Assembly: GCF_902168135.1 (NCBI RefSeq)
Contig: NZ_CABHOL010000017.1
Coordinates: 62,001 to 126,000, forward strand
Direction: 5' to 3'
DNA from: an uncultured Fluviicola sp.
Lineage (GTDB): Bacteria > Bacteroidota > Bacteroidia > Flavobacteriales_D > Crocinitomicaceae
Length of the DNA: 64,000 nt
Part shown: positions 61,076-64,000 of the stretch, in pieces
How positions within the stretch are numbered: position 1 is the stretch's first letter
Layout of the letters: each line of letters starts with the position of its first letter
Notes under the pieces: model-generated
Told to the model about the DNA's origin: nothing
Database searches by the model: none
The model's input: the letters and a program-made list of their open reading frames with translations, nothing else
Position numbers and translations under genes: made by a program

Positions 61076-61098
61076 TAACGTTGAAAGTAGTAAGTTTG
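61076..61098 (+). promoter_or_regulatory. Promoter region of small lipoprotein 1, with shared TAACGTT motif
   Basis: TAAGTTTG (61091-61098) matches TAnnTTTG, 41 bp before the ATG at 61140. TAACGTT (61076-61082) lies 8 bp upstream; the same motif precedes the box of the second lipoprotein (61419-61425), suggesting common regulation. Confidence 0.5.
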
Positions 61099-61139
61099 TA
61101 TAGAAGTTACAATTAGTAAGAACCATTAAACTGAAGATC

Positions 61140-61265
61140 ATGAAAAAATTAGCCGGAATTATAGCTGTTGCCCTTTTCGTCCTTTTAGCAAGTGCTTCCT
61201 GTAGAACAAAAGCAAATTGTGACGCTTATAACGGAATAAACCAAACAGAAAAAGCTGATCACTAA
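61140..61265 (+). CDS. Tiny lipoprotein, copy 1 of a pair
   Basis: 41 aa. It starts ATG at 61140 and ends TAA at 61263-61265. MKKLAGIIAVALFVLLASAS then Cys21 forms a lipobox-like signal (SAS-C), leaving a mature peptide of about 21 residues with one more Cys and the motif CDAYNGINQTEKADH. A second gene of the same design lies 220 bp downstream (CEAYGSIDN...ENAD), so the pair is probably real and not chance. Function unknown; very small lipoproteins often tune envelope processes (inference). Confidence 0.65.
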   Translation: MKKLAGIIAVALFVLLASASCRTKANCDAYNGINQTEKADH

Positions 61266-61418
61266 TTATTTAGTGTGTTTATACTTGAAACGCTGACAAA
61301 TAAAAGGATCGGGAGCTTTAAGGATGTTTGTATCGTTAAAAAAATAAGGCGATTTTCAATAAAATCACAACTAATCCACACCATAAAAAAATGGAATGTG
61401 AATAATATTTGTATTAAT

Positions 61419-61442
61419 TAACGTTAAAAAGTGATAGATTTG
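61419..61442 (+). promoter_or_regulatory. Promoter region of small lipoprotein 2, with shared TAACGTT motif
   Basis: TAGATTTG (61435-61442) matches TAnnTTTG, 42 bp before the ATG at 61485. TAACGTT (61419-61425) stands 9 bp upstream, as in lipoprotein 1. TTTG at 61408-61411 is 23 bp upstream of the box. Confidence 0.55.
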
Positions 61443-61484
61443 TATCCGAACAACAACTAGTAAACTAAAAAACAAGCAATAACT

Positions 61485-61625
61485 ATGAAGAAATTTTTTG
61501 CCTACGCAGCTATGGCTGCTTTCTTAGCGGTAGTTTTAGCATCTTGCGGATCCTCCAGAGGGCATTGTGAGGCTTACGGAAGCATCGATAATCCTGCAGA
61601 AAACGCTGATTTAGCATCTAAATAA
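61485..61625 (+). CDS. Tiny lipoprotein, copy 2 of a pair
   Basis: 46 aa. ATG at 61485, stop TAA at 61623-61625. MKKFFAYAAMAAFLAVVLAS then Cys21 (LASC lipobox), followed by GSSRGHCEAYGSIDN and PAENADLASK. The lipobox Cys is at the same position as in copy 1, and the C-[DE]-A-Y motif, the Ile and the E-x-A-D element are conserved in spacing. A promoter box and a terminator (61640-61659) frame it as its own unit. Function unknown. Confidence 0.75.
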   Translation: MKKFFAYAAMAAFLAVVLASCGSSRGHCEAYGSIDNPAENADLASK

Positions 61626-61639
61626 CGAAACAAACCAAA

Positions 61640-61659
61640 AGTCTCTTCCCACGGAGGCT
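61640..61659 (+). terminator. Terminator after small lipoprotein 2
   Basis: 6-bp stem AGTCTC / GAGGCT (one T-G pair), 8-nt loop, followed by seven or more T. It starts 14 bp after the stop codon and lies 5-10 bp before the convergent lptB stop. Confidence 0.65.
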
Positions 61660-61669
61660 TTTTTTATGT

Positions 61670-62404
61670 CTAAGTGTTTTTAGTGCGTAGTACAAAATTT
61701 TGACCCAGGTAAACTTTGCGCACCTGTTCATCAGAAGCCAATTCCTCGGCTGTTCCCGATTTCAAAATACTTCCTTCGAATAACAAATAGGCTCTGTCTG
61801 TAATGGATAAGGTTTCCTGTACGTTATGGTCAGTGATCAAAATCCCGATATTGCGTTTGCGCAAGTCTGAAACGATACTTTGGATATCTTCAACGGCAAT
61901 GGGATCGACCCCGGCAAAAGGTTCATCCAAAAGAACAAATTTCGGATTGGTAGCTAAAGCGCGTGCAATCTCCGTTCTTCGCTTTTCACCTCCGGAAAGC
62001 CTGTTCCCCAAATTCTTTCGGACTTTTGTCAAACTGAATTCTTCCAGCAGCTGTTCCATTTTTTCTTTGCGCTCCGCTTTGCTCAGATCGGAAAGCTCCA
62101 GGATAGACATGATATTGTCTTCAACACTCAATTTACGGAAGACCGAAACCTCCTGCGGAAGGTATCCGATTCCCAGCTGCGAGCGTTTGTACATCGGGTA
62201 ATGGGTAATTTCCAGGTCGTCCAGGAAAACATGACCTTCGTCCGGCTTTACCAACCCAACCATCATGTAAAAGGAAGTTGTTTTCCCGGCTCCGTTGGGA
62301 CCCAGCAAGCCAACAATTTCTCCCTGGTTTACTTCGATAGTAACTCCTTTTACTACGTTCCGGCCCTTATAGGTCTTCTTGATATCGTGTGTATGCAATT
62401 TCAC
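61670..62404 (-). CDS. lptB: LPS export ABC transporter ATP-binding protein LptB
   Basis: 244 aa from the GTG at 62402-62404, which is preceded by AAGG; a TTG at 62419 is also in frame. ATPase motifs: Walker [21 protein letters not shown]-loop [20 protein letters not shown], signature [16 protein letters not shown], Walker [21 protein letters not shown] and switch [12 protein letters not shown]. The [13 protein letters not shown] and [12 protein letters not shown] wording is specific for LptB. Together with LptFG it extracts LPS from the inner membrane. An octamer repeat lies 56 bp upstream of the start. Confidence 0.95.
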   Translation of the reverse strand: MKLHTHDIKKTYKGRNVVKGVTIEVNQGEIVGLLGPNGAGKTTSFYMMVGLVKPDEGHVFLDDLEITHYPMYKRSQLGIGYLPQEVSVFRKLSVEDNIMSILELSDLSKAERKEKMEQLLEEFSLTKVRKNLGNRLSGGEKRRTEIARALATNPKFVLLDEPFAGVDPIAVEDIQSIVSDLRKRNIGILITDHNVQETLSITDRAYLLFEGSILKSGTAEELASDEQVRKVYLGQNFVLRTKNT

Positions 62405-62460
62405 CTTGCGAAAATACAATAATTAGGATTAAAAAACGGGGCTTAACGTTTTTTCAAAAA

Positions 62461-62508
62461 TGTTCAAATGTTCAAATGTTCAAATGTTCAAATGTTCAAA
62501 TGTTCAAA
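62461..62508. repeat. Octanucleotide tandem array, six TGTTCAAA copies
   Basis: Six perfect copies of TGTTCAAA occupy 48 bp in the 166-bp gap between lptB and the DUF5686 gene. TTGAACCTTTTCAAC-type inverted words follow on the right. Such arrays can vary in copy number by slippage; here it lies upstream of lptB. Confidence 0.85.
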
Positions 62509-62570
62509 TAGATTCATTTAAACAACTTTTGGCTTTGAACCTTTTCAACTATTGAACACTTTTAACTTTC

Positions 62571-64000
62571 TTAGAATGCAAACGACCAGCGTGCACGGAT
62601 TCCCAATGGTGGAATTCCGGGTGCAAGATGTGTAATCCTCCAAACCAGGTCAACTCGTCCCAATTTGAAAATATTCTCAATTCCCACAGAAGCTTCTGCA
62701 TAAGGAATACCTCCGAATTGTTTGGTGAAAGACGGGATGATCATTACATCGTTATGTCTTTGGCTGATTGCTCCGTATGTAATTCGCCCGGTGGTTACCA
62801 ATCGCCATTTTAGTTTTTTGATCAATGGAATACGGTCGAATAATAGTCCCTGCCAGTGTTGTTCGATAAATCCACCTACATACCGGTCGGAAATGAATTC
62901 AAAATACGACATGCGGTTGAAGGAATTGGTATACAGCCAGTAAGATTGGCTTCCTTCGTGTACTTTTAAGAACGGATAAGCTACTGTTCCCATTACTACT
63001 CCGGCATTTACTCCATACCGCAATCTTCCCAAAACACCGATATTCCGGTTGTGCTCCATGGCAAATTCCAGTTTCTGGTAGTTGTAATCACTGCCGAAAA
63101 CACCTTTAATCCCAAAAATTCCCTGTACGGATAAGATTGGAAATTTGGACGGAAGCGTGGTGCGGTCGAAATTCCCTGAAATAAACTCTTCGTCTTTACA
63201 CCATCTGAAACGCAGGGTAACTTCCGAGCTTTGAATATGTCTGATTGTATCCAATCCTCCGAATTCGTTACGTCGTTCATAAGTAGCAAGTCCAAGCGGG
63301 GTATATTCTTTCCATTCAAATCCTCCGAAGATGATGAAATCCTTTCCCAAATCCTTTTCCAGGTTGATGCCGGCTTTATCAACGAAGGTCAATTTATCCA
63401 ATGGTCCGGTTCTTAAAAGCGAACTGAATGTTGATCCTACCGCGGCAGCTGTTGGAGAAATTCCGATTTGTTCGATATCCCTGTTCCCATATAAAATCAA
63501 AAGTCCGCGTTTTTTCGGTGTAATATTGATACGAGTTGTCAGGCCGTACTTGAAACGTTCATCTCCGAAACCATAATACAACCTTCCTCCGAATTCAATA
63601 CGCCGGGAAAAAGCGTTGGATGTACGAATAGCTAATCCGGTGCGGAATTTTTCCACCGGGTTTACCGAAAACAGGGAATAGATCGATCCGATCTCAATCT
63701 TCCCGACCGGATAATACCCCGTGGCGAGCATATAGGTGGAATTTTTTAGAAATTTGAAAAAGGGATCATGGTTTAACGAGTCAACCATGTTGTCAATACC
63801 GTTTTCCTGGTCATTCAACGGAATATGCCTGTGGGCAATCCAGTAATCCCTATCGCGGATTTTGGCACTGTCGGCGAACTCTACCGTGAAATCACTTTTG
63901 TAGTAATCATCCGGATGTTCTTTATTGATGACGAAATTTTTCCGGGATGAATATTTTCGTCCATAGAAACCATAAAGTTTTGTCCCTTTCGTGACTTTCA
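62571..64000 (-). CDS. DUF5686 family outer-membrane protein (partial, N-terminus outside window)
   Basis: C-terminal 476 codons. The frame stays open to the window edge, so the Met near 63818 is not the start. The translated upstream part reads ADSAKIRDRDYWIAHRHIPL and then NDQENGIDNMVDSLNHDP, followed by YYPVGKIEIGSIYSLFSVNP and VEKFRTGLAIRTSN, matching the DUF5686 pattern; family members have a CarboxypepD_reg N-terminus, outside this window. The body is a probable beta-barrel with alternating strands to a terminal Phe (RARWSFAF). Function unknown. lptB lies downstream on the same strand. Confidence 0.85.
   Translation of the reverse strand, partial: KVTKGTKLYGFYGRKYSSRKNFVINKEHPDDYYKSDFTVEFADSAKIRDRDYWIAHRHIPLNDQENGIDNMVDSLNHDPFFKFLKNSTYMLATGYYPVGKIEIGSIYSLFSVNPVEKFRTGLAIRTSNAFSRRIEFGGRLYYGFGDERFKYGLTTRINITPKKRGLLILYGNRDIEQIGISPTAAAVGSTFSSLLRTGPLDKLTFVDKAGINLEKDLGKDFIIFGGFEWKEYTPLGLATYERRNEFGGLDTIRHIQSSEVTLRFRWCKDEEFISGNFDRTTLPSKFPILSVQGIFGIKGVFGSDYNYQKLEFAMEHNRNIGVLGRLRYGVNAGVVMGTVAYPFLKVHEGSQSYWLYTNSFNRMSYFEFISDRYVGGFIEQHWQGLLFDRIPLIKKLKWRLVTTGRITYGAISQRHNDVMIIPSFTKQFGGIPYAEASVGIENIFKLGRVDLVWRITHLAPGIPPLGIRARWSFAF

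Noticed and set aside
62461-62508. CRISPR array
   Set aside because: The repeat unit is only 8 bp with no spacers, and no cas genes are present; it is a simple tandem array.
63818-64000. Start of the DUF5686 protein at the Met near 63818
   Set aside because: The same frame remains open to the window edge with family-like sequence, so the gene is truncated by the window.

Overview
The window looks like ordinary chromosome of a member of the Bacteroidota, most likely Flavobacteriales and perhaps a Fluviicola/Crocinitomicaceae-type organism (the lineage below phylum is inference). Pointers are DUF4270, DUF4476 and DUF5686 proteins, CarboxypepD_reg-type N-termini, a TonB receptor and a stand-alone plug protein, LytTR two-component pairs, weak or absent Shine-Dalgarno sequences, and repeated matches to the Bacteroidota promoter pattern TAnnTTTG with an upstream TTG. 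I recognised no tRNA, rRNA, CRISPR array, transposase or prophage.

Layout. 1-15239: isoprenoid synthase (cut by the window edge), rmlA, an RND/MMPL-type exporter, an S9 peptidase, a tandem pair of Cys-motif proteins, then glmS - DUF4270 lipoprotein - degenerate glycogen-synthase-like gene, diverging from panC, panD, a flippase-like membrane protein and the ADP-heptose adenylyltransferase gene. 15268-26725: an accessory block, all on the minus strand and apparently transcribed from one strong promoter at 26797-26828. It holds five proteins of one unrecognised family (a sixth shares only the N-terminal helix motif), plus L7/L12-like repeat, TPR, coiled-coil, PASTA-ended and PUA/EVE-like proteins and small membrane proteins. 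This is the best candidate for an undescribed system. 27017-33070: two-component/LiaF-like operon, YdeI-like protein, L,D-transpeptidase, MlaF/MlaE-type ABC pair. 33283-36625: SprT-like protein, mannose-1-phosphate guanylyltransferase, plug-only protein, NifU-like protein. 36793-41259: metal homeostasis island (CDF exporter, Fur-family regulator, HYC_CC_PP-like protein, TonB receptor, HMA protein). 41323-52469: small membrane proteins, MmcQ-like protein, two CPA2 antiporters around a DUF4476 protein, a second LytTR pair, metK. 52777-64000: PIF1-like helicase, three tandem paralogous secreted proteins, an Omp85-type protein, two tiny unannotated lipoproteins, lptB and a DUF5686 protein running off the end.

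The non-coding part is informative. Several strong bidirectional terminators separate convergent genes. A 32-bp repeat that includes a -7 promoter box occurs upstream of both panD and the NifU-like gene. Nested AT-rich palindromes recur at gene boundaries. A 132-nt structured element sits inside the accessory operon. A TGTTCAAA octamer array lies upstream of lptB. Many genes in the window are local duplicates (two Cys-motif proteins, two lipoproteins, three propeller-like proteins, the accessory-block family).
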